Positions 1 to 12,609 of a DNA stretch of 64,000 bases are shown here, in pieces; position 1 is the first letter of the stretch; every line of letters starts with the position of its first letter. Under the pieces are notes generated by a model. The model had not been told where the DNA came from, made no database searches, and saw nothing but the letters and a program-made list of their open reading frames with translations. The position numbers were made by a program, and so were the translations under genes. Source of the stretch: Ailanthus altissimus. Lineage: Eukaryota > Streptophyta > Magnoliopsida > Sapindales > Simaroubaceae. The DNA lies in NCBI GenBank assembly GCA_946807835.1, contig OX327699.1, forward strand, positions 6,813,001-6,877,000, read 5' to 3'.

Positions 1-939
1 TGTATTTCAATAAATAATATTCTCAAACACTTTTGTAATATTATTTATCCCTAGGGTTAAACTCTTTTCTCGGGAATTATTGCTTATGGCCATAAGACTT
101 TCTGAAATATAATTTATAGAGTATTAGGATATAATACTCACCTAAATGAGCTGATAGATCTCATATCTATACACACCGGACTCCATGAGTATCAGATCAT
201 ACCCAGCGACACCCAGCGGTCAGACCATGAAAGGTTTCTGACATGTGTGGAACCAAAGTATGGTGGATCACTCACAATCCCACCGTGGCACTTAGGTCAA
301 AGGACCACAAATACTACTCAACTCGAAAGATCCTCCATTGATGGCTTTATGGGATCTCTATTGGAGATCTTTGTGAGTCTGTTCAGTATTCAGTCCTTAC
401 TGAATACCTGTATCTCTATATGAGCTTCCACTAAACTCATGGTTTGCTAAGACTAACCATCTAGACCATCCAGATATAAATATACACCAATCTATATATT
501 TGTTAAGGTATTCACTGACAGACCTGCATCAGTGAATATAGATCAGAAACATAATATTTGAGAACATATTTGCATAATGACATTTCCTAGCACTATTTGC
601 AACTCTTTGCAATTATGTCATTACTAATACATTCTTAGGTCTTTGTCTCATTTCAGACAAGGCTCTAACTCTTTAGATATCGCTAACTCTTATAACCTGG
701 TAACTCTTATCAGTGCCAACTCTTAGCATTTATAACTCTCACCGTTGCTAATTCTTAGCACTGATCTAAACTCATTTAGACTAGATCTGAACTCTTTCAG
801 ATCGTACAATATCTGAAACGTTACAAGCATCTTACCATATATAAATATAATTAGTGATTTATTGAAATAACAACACTAGTATAAATATTAAACAAATATT
901 CATACATAATGGGATGGCATGTAAGCACAAATCCCAACA
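1..939 (-). mobile_element. Copia-type LTR, outer 5' part, cut by window edge
   Basis: On the minus strand this begins TGTTGGGATTTGTGCTTAC at 939 and runs to the left edge. The same ordered landmarks recur at 29570-31835, 32662-34899, 39760-42019, 50125-52412 and 56389-58452: a block of tandem CTAACTCTTAG-like words, the text around GGACCACAAATACTACTCAA, and GGACTCCATGAG. Since the sequence ends inside the repeat, only about 0.94 kb of an expected 2.1-2.3 kb is visible. The LTR lies within Ty3/gypsy sequence; ATAAC (940-944) would be the right-hand target duplication if this is a solo LTR, but the left copy is outside the window. Confidence 0.75.
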
Positions 940-2210
940 ATAACTTCATAGGAAATAAGTTAGACTAGAAATAATCCATACACCAATTATAAGACAGAAT
1001 TCAACCTTATTAGTGATCACCAAGTTTTAAGCACATGGTATGCTTGAATTAGGTGAGTGTACCTAGAAAATTTTATATTTAAGTAGTACACCTCAGTCTC
1101 AATGATTAAACATACTAGACCTAGTTTGATTATAACTTAAGGTGAAATCTTATGAAGTGTGTAAAAAAGGAAAAGAAATTAGTCCATGTTTAGACCGTTT
1201 GAACCTTTCTAGTCTACCTTATTATATTGAACCCTGGTTACCCTATTTTAAGCCAAAAATACCATTTTTGTTGAATAACTACATTACAAGCCTAAGCCAT
1301 GAGTTAATTTTCCTAAACACCCTTAGCACCACGAACATGGAGCTTTTTGAGAAATATAGAATTTGTATTGAGCTAAGTAGGTGAAGATGGAAAAAGTTCA
1401 AAAGAATGGCAATCAAAAGCCATATTGAGGGAGAAGTGCTTTAAGTTTTAGAAAGTAATGTTGGTTTTATTTATTCAAAAAAATACAATTTATCATTATT
1501 TATATATAAATACGTGCATAAAGAATAAATGGTGTGTATATATCTTGAAGTAGCAGATGAGTGTAATTTTGGGCAAAAAGATCTAAGTTTGGGAGAGTTA
1601 TAGTGGTAAGGTTGGAATGTTCAAGTAGAAAGCCAATTGGGTTTTGTGTTCATAGTGTAATAAACAAAATATTTTATCTAAACATCCCACCTTGATCTTA
1701 GCCTTGCATTAGAAGCCTATGAAAGTCCTATTTGATCTCTATTCATGCATATTCCTACATTGGTAGAGAGTCGTATGAAAAACTAGCCTATGGTTGTGTC
1801 CTAGATTCAAAATGTGCTAAGACAACATTTTACTGTACAACTCTAAGTTATGGAGCTAATTTAGGTTAGACTTGAGTAATTCTCGCCTAACACACACACA
1901 CACGATTAATCACTTGTATGGAATAAGAAAAATGCTTAATTATGGTGTTTATGGATTGTTGAATAGCTTTTATTATTTTCGAAGGAGTAAAAATTGAGTG
2001 AAGCAATCCCTGAGGTGATTAATTGATTATTGTGACAACTTGACTTGACCATAATTTAGTTATTTTGCATTTAACTTCTCTATGTGTGTTTTTAGTATTC
2101 ATATTTTAATTATAAGGTTGTTTAGTTTGTGTCGAGTCAGTTAGCCCCTTGAGTATGTTTTCTTCCTTTTCATTACTAGAGAACATGCAATTGTTTAAGT
2201 TTGGAGGAGT
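940..2210 (+). mobile_element. Ty3/gypsy element, 3' non-coding internal region
   Basis: No long reading frame is present. The stretch resembles the non-coding tail downstream of pol in Tat/Athila-type plant Ty3/gypsy elements. It contains phrases typical of those tails such as CTACATTACAAGCC (about 1280) and AAGTTTGGGAGAG (about 1585), and it ends in a polypurine-tract-like TTTAAGTTTGGAGGAG at 2194-2209, directly before a sequence that behaves as an LTR. A short CA repeat lies near 1891. The lineage assignment rests on remembered family style, not on protein domains. The 80-codon open frame at 1142-1384 matches nothing I know and is probably chance. Confidence 0.5.
2194..2209 (+). other. Polypurine tract of the Ty3/gypsy element
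   Basis: TTTAAGTTTGGAGGAG immediately precedes the putative LTR start (TTAATAAGTG, ancestrally probably TGATAAGTG). Tat/Athila elements typically have an AAGTTTGGGGG-type tract at this junction. Confidence 0.5.
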
Positions 2211-3748
2211 TTAATAAGTGTAAAATGGATATATACTATTTTCCCATTTTAGCTTTGACTATTGTCCTTTTTAGGTAATTACGGTCTATTTATGCATACT
2301 TATATTGAAATTATAAGACAAGCACGTGAATGGACTAAAGGGAGAGAAAAGCAACAAAAATAAGGCTAAAGAGCAGGAAATTCAAATATGGATATGCAGA
2401 AAAAGATTGGATGCGGTTATGTTCTAGAAGAAAACACGCTAGTGTTCATCCATACATATTGAATGCCATGGTCTTGAGCACTAAATGCCCTAGCTTTTTT
2501 GGAGATTTGGACATTGTAGCGTTGACATTGAGGATGAGCAGCATAGATTGCAGAAATTTTTCAAGATCCCTAACTCCCCAGTAATGTAGCAACGCCTCAA
2601 TGCCAATTATGCAACTCAATAGCATTAAGACACTCTAGCATTACTAAACCTCAATGCCGCAGCATTTGTACATGATAGCTTGCAACGTCTCTGTGTTATA
2701 AAGAAAAATACTGCGACGTTATAGTTATTTTATACATTATACAAAGCAACTCTTTTAAATTTTTATGGGAGGAACCTTTCACCTTCAACTCAGCATCAAA
2801 GAGCACGTTCTAGTTCAAAAATCACACCTTTTAACTACAAAGAAATACATTTCAACACTTAGAATCCATTGGGAGAAGGATTAGCATTATTAAAAGAGGT
2901 TAATACTTGCAAGAGAAATATTAGAGCCAAGGCTTTGGAAGATAATCTGAACTTCATTTCCATATTTATTGATCTAAACTTGGTTTCATTATCTTATATC
3001 TTGTAATTTATTTTCTGAACTTCATTATGTTAAACTAAATTCACTTGTCTAGGATTGTAGTTTTTGAACTTAACTATGTGTTTGTAAATATTTCAACTTT
3101 GAATGCATGAACTTAGTTTTTATTCATTTTATTGGTGCTTAATTCTTACATTTGATCTGGTCAATCTTATGTATGAACTTTGGATTCATTGAGATAAACT
3201 TGGAAAAGTCATCTCATTGAATAGCCTAGGATAAAGTGATGCATGATTGTAGAGTAGCATCTACAAGGTTCAATTAGGATGGGAATATACCTAGTTGGTA
3301 TGCATGGGTAAGACAACTTGAACTTAATAAATTTCATTTAATCTCGATTTCATAGGAATATAGATATTAGATTAAGTGGGTTATAATCGCTTAACCATTG
3401 TAAGAGAATTGCGACAAGCCTAGTCTTGTGATCAATAAGTAACCGAGGGATTGTCATTTAAAGTATATCCATAACAAACATGGGTTAAAGGATAATTATA
3501 CATCCTAGACTTTACTTATCATGAAGAGTATTGGAATTTAGGACTTGCATATTATTTTTTAATTTAGTAATTAGTTTTATTTTCAATTGAATCAATTTAT
3601 TCGGATAAGAATAGAAGAATCAAATTTAGTATTTAAAGATAGCACAATACTAGTCCTCGTAGGATTGACACCCCTCAATCTTTATTACTTGTTAGCAATA
3701 TCATGCACTTGCACTTAGGATAAACACTCACATCATGCGAACATCACC
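2211..3748 (+). mobile_element. Ty3/gypsy 3' LTR
   Basis: About 1.5 kb between the polypurine tract and the point where Copia-LTR similarity resumes. It shares architecture with the Ty3-type solo LTR at 61968-63325. Near the start both have ATTTATGCATA; both later have text on 'cttgaacttcatt/gattg', and both end with a GATCGACAC- or GATTGACAC-like word, ATTACTTGTT and GTGCACTTGCGC or ATGCACTTGCACT. It probably ends at ...ACATCA near 3748. Its partner 5' LTR would lie left of the window. Confidence 0.5.
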
Positions 3749-4545
3749 AATAAGTTCCGTAAGACAAACGAGTGTGAACTTAAGGAGTCTCATAATGTCA
3801 AGTGTATTTGTTGAGCATTGGGGTAGCGGGCCAAGTTAAATGGTTCGATCCGAGAGAATTTTGAAAAGTAAAAATTATTCCAAGATCTCTCAAAAAATAT
3901 AGGTGTCAAGGTTTAAGTGTTAAACTAATATTTTATTAGTTAAAGTAGTTAAGTAATGAAAAATGACACATGGCATAATGGCTTCATGCATGAGTGACAC
4001 ATGTCATATGCATGGAATAAATGTATGACAAGTGGCAAGTGAGTAGGGACACTTGTCTTCGTGCATGGGATGCATGAAGACAAGTATCAAGTATTCATTG
4101 GTCAAATATTTTAAACTTTGCAAGTATTGCAAATAGCTCCCCATTTTTAGCCATATATAAGCCAAAATTTGAAAATGTTTTATCATGGTCCCTATTTTCC
4201 ATTTTTTTTTCCAAAATGAGAGCTAAGTTCAAATGTTTAACTAAATTGAATCCAAAAATCATGTTGAAAATTCAAACAATTGCTACCATTTTAGATTTGT
4301 AATCCCACTAAAGGTTACAGACTAGAATTAATCAACGGGATCATTTTGAGAGAGCTCCGGAAGTTCGAATCTTCACCGAATCGTCTTCAAATGTATGATT
4401 TTGATTTTCTTACTGTATTAGATTCAATTGAGCATATGTTTGTTGACTAATTAAGTTATAATTCTATTGCATAATTGTGTATTAGATATGCATTTGAAAT
4501 TAATCAACATGTATATAATCACATGCATGCACCCTAATGCACGGT
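3749..4545 (+). mobile_element. Copia-type LTR, 3' part only
   Basis: Plus-oriented match to the downstream half of the LTR at 55620-59847 and to the left half, reversed, of the minus-strand LTRs. Shared landmarks are GAGTGTGAAC near 3770, AAATGGTTCGATC near 3840, AATCCCACTA near 4303, GGATCATTTTGAGAG near 4339, and CACATGCATGCACCCTAA near 4520, which is also found reversed at the edge of the LTR at 50125. The 5' half is missing because Ty3/gypsy DNA is inserted at about 3749. The right edge abuts a ULP-like gene exon. Confidence 0.6.
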
Positions 4546-6110
4546 AATAGGCTCGTAAATCCATACCTTATATAAATAAATAAAAATAACAAATTATTCT
4601 CAATAAAAATAAATTATTAAGATCAATAATAATCAAAAAAATATTTTATTACACACTTAGAAGCTATACAAAAATCCATATAAATTATATTTTTTGACCT
4701 CGTCATTAGCAAAGGCTTTTCTTACTTTCGCTAACTTCTAAAAGGTCGCTTTGGTAAATGAGTTGTACAAAAGACTCAATATAATGTTGTCTCATAGATA
4801 CTTTTTAAACTCATCAAAATTGTCGACTATACTTAGCACAAAGTTTCAAATCCCTCTATAATCGTCACGTAAAATAAAAACATGATAAAAAAAAGAATAA
4901 ACTTAATTTTATCACATCTTTATCGTCAACTTATTGTAAGTCCAGAGCAACAAACCAAGTATCTATAAAATTATAGATCAAGGTCCTTCTACTTGAAAAT
5001 AATGTCGCCCACAATTGATTACTCAATTTTTTTCTCAACTCTCGAACAGACTGGTAATATCACATCTTAAATCTCATAATTAAAATAAATTCTTTTTGGG
5101 AGAATGGATGCGCTTTTTGCTAATATAAAACCATATCTCCTTATACAAATTAGCAGTTTGAACCTGTCGCAAGAAAATTTCTTGAACCAATATTCTTGAA
5201 AATGTGATACTATGCCTATCTAAATATCTTCCCATACAAGTTGTCCTACACAATTTATTTTTGATAAGATCGAGGACCCACATCTTCAAGTAAGATATAA
5301 TCGACACTCAAGAAAAACTTATTCTGGGGAATTCAATATTCTTTGAAGATATTATTCTCCTTGTAAAAAGAATAAAAATTAAAATAGATAAAGGTATTAT
5401 TAATTAAATAAATTATTAAACAAATATTTTGAATAAATAAAATTATAGAAATTATTAAACAAACATTAACATTTTGGATAACTAAATAATAAATTATTTA
5501 ATTATTATTCATGCCATATGGCACGCACTCGCACACCCACTAGGCATCTTGCTCATGTGTGCTGCATGGCGCCTTGCACACATAAAACGTTTCTAAGGTA
5601 AAACACAGATGGTAGTCGATCCCCATGTCATCTACCACTTGAAATTTATTTTTTAGACCTTTTTTATTAAATGTTTTCTATTTTAATATATTTTTCACAC
5701 AATTTACCCATATTTCATTTGCAATCTAATCATTTTTACTTATTTTCAATACAAACTATTAATTTTATCAAAAATTTATAAAACTTATTAATTATCGACC
5801 TTTTTTAAATTTATAGTTAGTTAGCAATATAAGAAGACGTCGATCTATATAATGGTACCTCCCAAATCGTTAATCTATGCAATGTTGATTTGAGAGTATT
5901 TTTTATAGAGAGAGTGTGTGATGAGTTTGGTTTGGTAGGAAGAGATTGTTTTATTTTTAGGTATTTTTTTGGGTGGAGAATGAAATTAAAACTTAGAAAT
6001 ATAATTGTCCAATTTCGAAAAAATTTTGGCTACAAGAGATTAACTTTTACACTTGAGATAAAATAAAAATAATGGCTTAAATTTTATGCTTTTTCTGAAA
6101 AATTCCCAAA
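4546..6110 (-). mobile_element. KI-MULE remnant, second copy (terminal part)
   Basis: This is a second, partial copy of the Mutator-like element described at 24629-43599. It keeps the minus-strand ULP-like gene fragment (4690-5340), a GC-richer block at 5510-5640 corresponding in position to 43035-43200, and an AT-rich flank with TTGGTTTGGT near 5925, comparable to TTTGGTTTGA near 43447. A TTTTCTGAAAAATTCCC-like end near 6090-6108 may be its terminal inverted repeat. No transposase is visible. Limits are approximate. Confidence 0.5.
4690..5340 (-). pseudogene. ULP1-like protease (DUF1985) gene fragment, copy 2
   Basis: The minus-strand frame at 5307-5080 reads LCRTTCMGRYLDR, FSRILVQEIFLRQVQTANLY, KEIWFYISKKRIH. 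These match, in the same order, the fragment at 42403-42209 (MRYFLDMSNLTFSGILVHEL, LLREVHTSNLYKEMSFYIGK). Both resemble the DUF1985 domain that precedes ULP1 peptidases in plant KI-MULEs. Downstream (4690-5080) the correspondence to the other copy continues, including the word CTCGTAAATCCATACC at the next exon boundary (about 4552). The gene then stops where the Copia LTR begins, so the catalytic part is not in the window. Stops and frame changes make it a pseudogene. Confidence 0.65.
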
Positions 6111-7299
6111 TAAAATAGGTTGGATTCATTGTGAAACTATAAAATTTAACCAAAAAAAAAAAGACATGAGAGAATACAAATCGTCTTCTCACACAGAGGA
6201 TGTAAATTGTATTTATTTACATACATATTGCATAAGGTTAGTCAATGATACAAAAACAGAAAAGGGTTCGGAATATACATAATAAATTATGTCAAATATG
6301 AAAGTAAATTAGGGTAAGTCCTTTGTTTTTTTGATTGTAAGTTTGTGTATAGCATCGAACTCAATCCAATCATATATTGGGCAGGCTTTGGTAACTACAT
6401 ATTTTCGACCTAGATCTTACTAATTGAACCCGCTCCATCTATATTTGATCTCATATTTTGTTTCATTTACTATTTTTATATGATTTTTGATTTTTTTTCA
6501 TATCAAATTATTAAAAAAAATTAAGAAAATTCAAATTACATTTATATATAAATTTTCTTTTTTCTTTTACAAATATATTATGAACTCTAAAATCTATTAT
6601 ACATGTTAACATCTAATTTTATAAATACGTTAACATCTAAATATTTTTGTTTAAGAGATTAAATAGATTATTTTTAAAAAATAAAAAAGATAAATTATTA
6701 CAAAAATTAATTAATTTATATTATATAAATAATAAAATATATTCAAAATGATTGTAATATAAATACAAAATTAATTACAGTATATTAAAATATATATATA
6801 TATAAATTATTTTAAATTTCTTAATAAAGTGTAATTCAAAATGGAGGGTTAAATAACACCTATTAACGCAAAATTGAATTCCTTTGGGCCATTGGTTTAA
6901 TCGGATAATTTTGAAAATACACTTTAGTCTCATCACTCAATTTGATCGATGCGATACCTTGTTTTATTGTGCAACAACAGCCGTATCATCGAGTTGCAAC
7001 ATATAAATTGTGGGCATGGACTCTTAGCCCTACATAAAGGATTTTCTCAAGAAAATTATTAGTAATACACTTGATATCCACTCACTCAAAACTTCAAATA
7101 TATAATAATATTATATTTATATAATTAACATATAAAAATTTATATTTTAATTGATGTGATATTTGATTTAACTAATATTAATTAATATTAAATAACTACC
7201 ACATTAATAAAAAAATAAAAATTGATAAATAATAATCATCAATTGGTAACTCATCAATTAGAATACAAATTATGTAAATCTAACACTACTCATATATAA
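6111..7299. other. AT-rich intergenic DNA, nothing assigned
   Basis: No coding frame, splice pattern or repeat boundary could be supported. The stretch includes a poly-A run near 6147 and a short TA repeat near 6792. Confidence 0.5.
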
Positions 7300-7490
7300 G
7301 TAATACTATATTTTTTAAATAATATTTTAAAATTTTCATTTCAAATTGACGTATTAAACAATCATTAAGTGATGAAATAATGCAAACTTCAAAATCACTC
7401 ATTATACTATTTTATCATTTAATAATTACTTGACATATCATTTATGATAAAAATTTAAAATATCGTTTTAAGAAGTGTACCATTATTAAT
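7300..7490. mobile_element. MITE-like long inverted repeat
   Basis: A left arm (about 7315-7382, including ATTTTAAAATTTTCATTTC and AACAATCATTAAGTGATGA) is imperfectly inverted in a right arm (about 7402-7466, including ATCATTTAATAATTACTTG and GATAAAAATTTAAAATATCG). The loop is about 20 bases. The hairpin organisation with no coding capacity suggests a decayed MITE. No clear target duplication was found, so the class is unknown. Confidence 0.4.
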
Positions 7491-10311
7491 ATATATATAT
7501 TAATTACAAACATAAATTACACCCCTCCTACTTAATGTGAATGGAGTTTAAACTCAAACTTCTCAATTTCACCTAAAAAAAATTTTATTAATTAAACCAA
7601 TTAAGACTTATATATCTTAAATATTTTTATTATACAAAATTTTAATATTCTTCTCCAGTTAATAACGCATTACCTTTATTAACTCATGTGGTGTGGTGAA
7701 TAACCCCATTAAATATGATAGGCCCATTATAATATAAAAGCATTGGCTGCTCAACATGAAAATTATAGGCGCGTATAATTAGAAATAAAAATTTGGACTT
7801 GCTATTAATTTAAATCTAATCTATTAAATGATGTTACATAAACACTTTTACGAGTGTGTTAGATACACATAACGTGATCTATAATACCCATATTTAACCG
7901 ACCCATAAAAGATAAAAAGCCTAGCTATCAGAAAATTAGATAATCTACACGCCACTAATAAAGGAACCAATTTTTCCCATTTTCTTGTGAGTCAATTGTC
8001 CTGAGCCAAGTAATTCGATGCATATTTCTCATTTTAAAGTTACATTTCATTTACCATATTTTCAGCTAACCCATGCCCATCTGCAACTTTCTTATTGGAC
8101 GTTCTCACCTTACTTGGAGCTTAGATGCCAACTTGTGATTGGATTATGAATATGTCAAAATTGAAACCAATCTAAACAAATCCCTTAAATTGTAGTTCTC
8201 TGTGACGCTAATTTAGTCATTAGTAGTGACTACAGAATTTTTGCCACTTGAAATGTAAAACTTAATAATTTTCAAATCGCAACAACTATATTTTGTAAAA
8301 TGCAAACTTTGTTATAATTTCAGTTCAAATGTCAAAAGGTTGAATTAAAACTAATGATTATTCTTTAGGAAAGAAAAATGGGTTCCTATTTTATAAAATA
8401 CAGAAGCTCAGATCTTATCTTTGTTTTAAAAAAAAAAATACGACCCACCCACTTGTATGGTAGGAATTTGCAAACACGATTTGCTTAAAAGACCGAAAGT
8501 GGAAGATGACACCATTGAAATGGTTGAACATAAAATAAGGGACAACTTGGACCTTAGCTTAAGGACACGAGATCATGATCATGCCTTGATGGGTCAACGA
8601 TAATAAGTCAACTTTATAAATCCTAGGGATTGTAATAGCGGATGCAGCTACTCGTTGCTAACTTAAATTCGCAATGGATTTGGAAATTTATATTTAAAAA
8701 TATATTTAATTTTAAAAGAGGTGGATGTACTTATTGGTGTAATAATAGAATTATATTTAATGCCTTTTTTATAGATTATGCCACATGTTAATTGGACTAG
8801 TATTATTTTATTTTATAATAATTTGAATTATAATGATATTTGAAATATCGATTTCTTTGAAATTAATATTATGATTTAATATTTTTTTAATTATTATTAT
8901 GTTAATTTGAAGACTTAAAAATTTTGTAATTAATCCCCGTTACGGATTTAGTAAATATTACATATTCTCTTAAGCAAATTTTGTAGTATAACCTTGAACT
9001 CGTAATAAATTTTCAAAAAAGATACAGTATTGTGTCTTTTAAGCTGATGCAATATCTCACTCATGGAGGAATCGAAAATTTGTTTAGACTCCTCGACACT
9101 ATAAATTTTGAAATCCACAAATTTAAGTGTATTCGTAAAAAAACGCAGTCCATTATCATCCCTAATAAATCTCATGCCTCTTGAGTCAATCATTGTAAAG
9201 GTTGTTGTATGGTAGAATTTTCTCGACCTTTTTTATTACAAATTCTCATTTTTAAGATATGAAACGAAAAAACAAAGTCATAAAATGCGTACCTTTCTTT
9301 TATTGAGTGGAAATATAGGATCGTTCCATATGTAATATATCCTGTCTGCCAAGTGACAAGGAAAAGAAAACAAATCTGAAAAGGAATCTAAATGAAATCA
9401 ATTATATATATTAACCATTACATAGTGCATTCCAGCATGGAAAAGAGAGTAATAGTAAAAAAGCACTATGATTCATCAAAAAAATTATAAGTAGCATAAT
9501 TTGTACATGATAGCAAAGGTGTCGAATTTGTTTGATGTTGAAAAGGGCATCCTAGTTTTCTTGCCAAATTATGAGTTAAGATATTTTGATCAAGTTATGC
9601 CAATGTGGAAGATGTTTGTGTGATTGCTAAAATTAGATTTCATTGTTTAGAGATTTGGTGTACCAATGGCAATTTAAATTAATCCTAGTTTGTAATAGCA
9701 ACATTAGGGGCTAATTTCAGATGTTAATTAATGTGATGGGTTTAGACTTTTTAAAACAATAAAGAAGTTGAAGGCATGTCTCGTGCTTCACTCTCTCTTC
9801 TCAGGATATAAAAGTAGTTTCCAAAAGATAAATTTTAGTTATTTTATAGTTGAATTATTTAAATGAATAAGAAATAATTTTTTATGCGAATGTTCTTATT
9901 TTCTTAAAATTTGAACCAATAGTTTTTTGTTTTGTAAAAAATTAAAAAAAACATGCAATTCTCAACTGTATACATATAGAATTGCATGATCAATGCATTA
10001 GAATTGACAAAGATGCTATATGAAGAATCTATTTTAGGACTTTTTAGGATCATTAAATTTCTTGTCTATATAAATTAATAAGTTTAAGTGCATGCCTTGA
10101 AAGAGGAAGGCATGAATGAAGCAAACGCTAATCGCTTGCTAGGTGCTTCCTCTAATAGCCTATCCACCACTTACACTAACCAATACTCATAAACCGTCAC
10201 ATGCAAGTAATGGAATTTAAATGCAAGGGAAGAAGTTATGATTTGTTATAAAAAAATTATTTGTGAAATGTACAAAAGTAAGCACTCTTTTTTATAAAAA
10301 AAAAAATTATT

Positions 10312-10342
<31 letters not shown>

Positions 10343-12091
10343 TTGACATTACACTAACTCTTACAATCATTGTAACAACTACCCCATCTACCACAACTTT
10401 AAGCATCATTATGAAATTTGTCAATACCTCCTTCCAAGGCAAGATTATTCGAAAATGTGAATACACCCGTCACCCCCGGATAAAATTTTGGCTCAAAAGT
10501 CAAAACCCTACCAAAAGTTTAAAAAATAAAAAACCTTGACAACAAAGTCATTTTGTTGTTAAATTTTTGTAGCCCAATTTGATTTTTTTTTTAAAGATAA
10601 AATTACAATAAATAATTCCTCTCATATAAAGTTTCGTATGCAAAATTTATTTGATAATTGAAACAATGATTATCTTCTATTATATAATTATTAAAATAAT
10701 AATTTTATAATCTTTATTAATAATTAATTTAATATGTATTAGTACTGTATAAAATACCATGTATTAGTACTATGTTATAATACTATTAAAGCATAATATT
10801 ATCATTATGCTTTTCAGTAACAATAAAATTTAAATTTCAAGTCAATTAACAAGAATGTAGATTTTTATTTAATTTTTTTACTTAAAGGAGTGGAAAAAAT
10901 TTTAAATTATTTCATTTTATATAATTCAATTGTGTTTATTTTAACAAGCACACATACACTTTCTTATTATTAAAAGTTGAATCTTGTTAGAGTGACATTA
11001 TATGCATCATGTATTCATATTTGAAGCTATTTTAAATTATTCACAAGATGTGTATCATTAATGTTGTAATGCGTTTTTACTCTTTCTATACATAGTAAAT
11101 TCTTGTGTGAATTTTTCTTTTTAATTTCTTACCGAAACCGTAATGACGTATCTATATATAATTTGAAAAAATATATATCAATATACGTCATTAGAATATC
11201 TATATTTCCCCATAATTTTTTTTAATTTAATCATATGATATAAGCTATGTCCAAAAAAAAAATCATATTACATGAGCAACAAAAGCAAGTTGCTTATCTT
11301 TTGCTAATATTGTCTCCCTTATCCTTTATAATATGACACTAATCCACAAATATATGTTGCCACCTTGACTAAATTAATTTAGGTGACAATCAACATCGGA
11401 ATCCAATTTTTAGATTTTCGTGACATATTAATATCATATTATTATTTAAGTCTCTTAAGAAGAAAGTCAAATGGGTTTGGTCTTGGATAATCAATCCATA
11501 AGCGACACTTGCTCGTGTGTAATTGGTAAAAAATATAATGTTATAATAAACTAAGTTGTCTCTTTATTGAAATAAGAAGGCAAAAATCTATAATTAGGTA
11601 AAGAGTTTTAATTATGTCATGACTAACACATCAATTACCTTCTCTCTCTTTTTCTTTTTCTCTTTTTTCATTACATCGTTCTCAATTGGTCATGTTTCAA
11701 AAGCAATGAAGCATATGGTAACGAGGCTTGTTTAAAACAAGGTCATATTTAATCATAACGAGAACTACTTAGGAAAAAAAATGATAGTAGAAGATGTGGA
11801 TGGAATTAAGAGGTGTTGCATTACAACATTGTGTTGTAAAAAATAAAATATCAAATTGAAAGATGTTGCTATAATTTTGAAGATGGGATATCTGGTTTTA
11901 TAATTGAAAGATAATCTTTTAATAAATTTGTGGGTGTAGTTAAATTTAAGTAGATAAAATTTCTTAAATTAAAATAAGATGATTGATGTTGGTATTTTAT
12001 CCACATAAGAGTAAAGATAGATGATAATTTTTTATAAGTTACAGTATAATTTAAAGTTATTGAGATTAACTTAACATAAAATAATCTAAAC
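7491..12091. other. AT-rich intergenic DNA, nothing assigned
   Basis: No gene could be supported over about 4.6 kb. An 81-codon open frame on the minus strand (9193-8948) has ordinary composition but no recognisable domain and no splice or promoter context. A TA-rich microsatellite lies at about 10311-10341. Confidence 0.45.
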
Positions 12092-12609
12092 AATTGTTTC
12101 AAAGGATTAACTGCGATGCAGCTTGTAACAAGGTGATGCGATGAGCTAGAGTTGAGGCAGTCATTCGAAACAATTTGGGCAGTACATTAGCTGCTTTAGT
12201 CAAACTTGTGCAATTTATTGATTCGGTGAAGAAGATCCTGGAGGGGCTGGCTTATGAAGCTGGACTAAAATTTGGTTTGAGGTATCATTGTACTTATGTG
12301 TATAGCGAAAAGTAATTCCCTTTTGATTATTGATATGGTAAATAAGAAGAAAGTTCTGCATTTAAAACGGAGTATATCATTGAGGATATTATACTAATTT
12401 TGAGTTCTTTTCATGATAGTAAGTGCCAATTTGTTAATAAGAAAGTTAATATGGTCGCTCATAACCTGGCTCAATTATCGCTTAACTTAGATAATCCTAT
12501 GTCTTGGTTTTTTTCTAATTTTTCTGATTGTATTGCTGCTTCTGCGGCTGTTGATATTGAGTAATAATATTGTTTTCTTAGTATCAAAAAAAATTGTTTC
12601 AAAGGATTA
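12092..12609 (+). mobile_element. 5'-truncated LINE (L1-type) insertion with target duplication
   Basis: The direct repeat AATTGTTTCAAAGGATTA (18 bp) occurs at 12092-12109 and 12592-12609. The roughly 480-bp insert between the copies ends in a short poly-A tail just before the second copy. Its 3' portion encodes the C-terminus of a LINE RNase H-like domain. A 5'-truncated body, a 3' A-tail and a long target duplication are the hallmarks of target-primed reverse transcription, so the assignment is strong even though the element is short. Confidence 0.85.
12140..12564 (+). pseudogene. LINE RNase H-like domain (RVT_3), C-terminal fragment
   Basis: Readable pieces in shifting frames are VEAVIRNNLGSTLAALVK and LEGLAYEAGLKFGLRY, then SLLIIDMVNKKKVLHLKRS, then EDIILILSSFHDSKCQFVNK followed by VNMVAHNLAQLSLNLDNP and MSWFFSNFSDCIAAS, ending at TAA (12562-12564). 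These match the usual order in plant L1 elements: RN..G, an E/L helix, a 'sDSL.vv..in' strand, and the terminal 'N.vAH.LA..a' motif with a 'P..W....P..i' tail. Two frame breaks and a TAA after YSEK make it non-functional. Reverse transcriptase and endonuclease are absent, as expected from 5' truncation. Confidence 0.75.

Noticed and set aside
1142..1384. 80-codon plus-strand frame
   Set aside because: It sits in the non-coding 3' part of a Ty3/gypsy element and has no recognisable similarity.
4330..4380. tRNA-like TTCGAATC word
   Set aside because: It lies in a Copia LTR. No cloverleaf with acceptor and anticodon arms can be drawn.
8948..9193. 81-codon minus-strand frame as a small gene
   Set aside because: There is no domain, promoter, splice or neighbour support. 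An open frame of this length is expected by chance in several kilobases.
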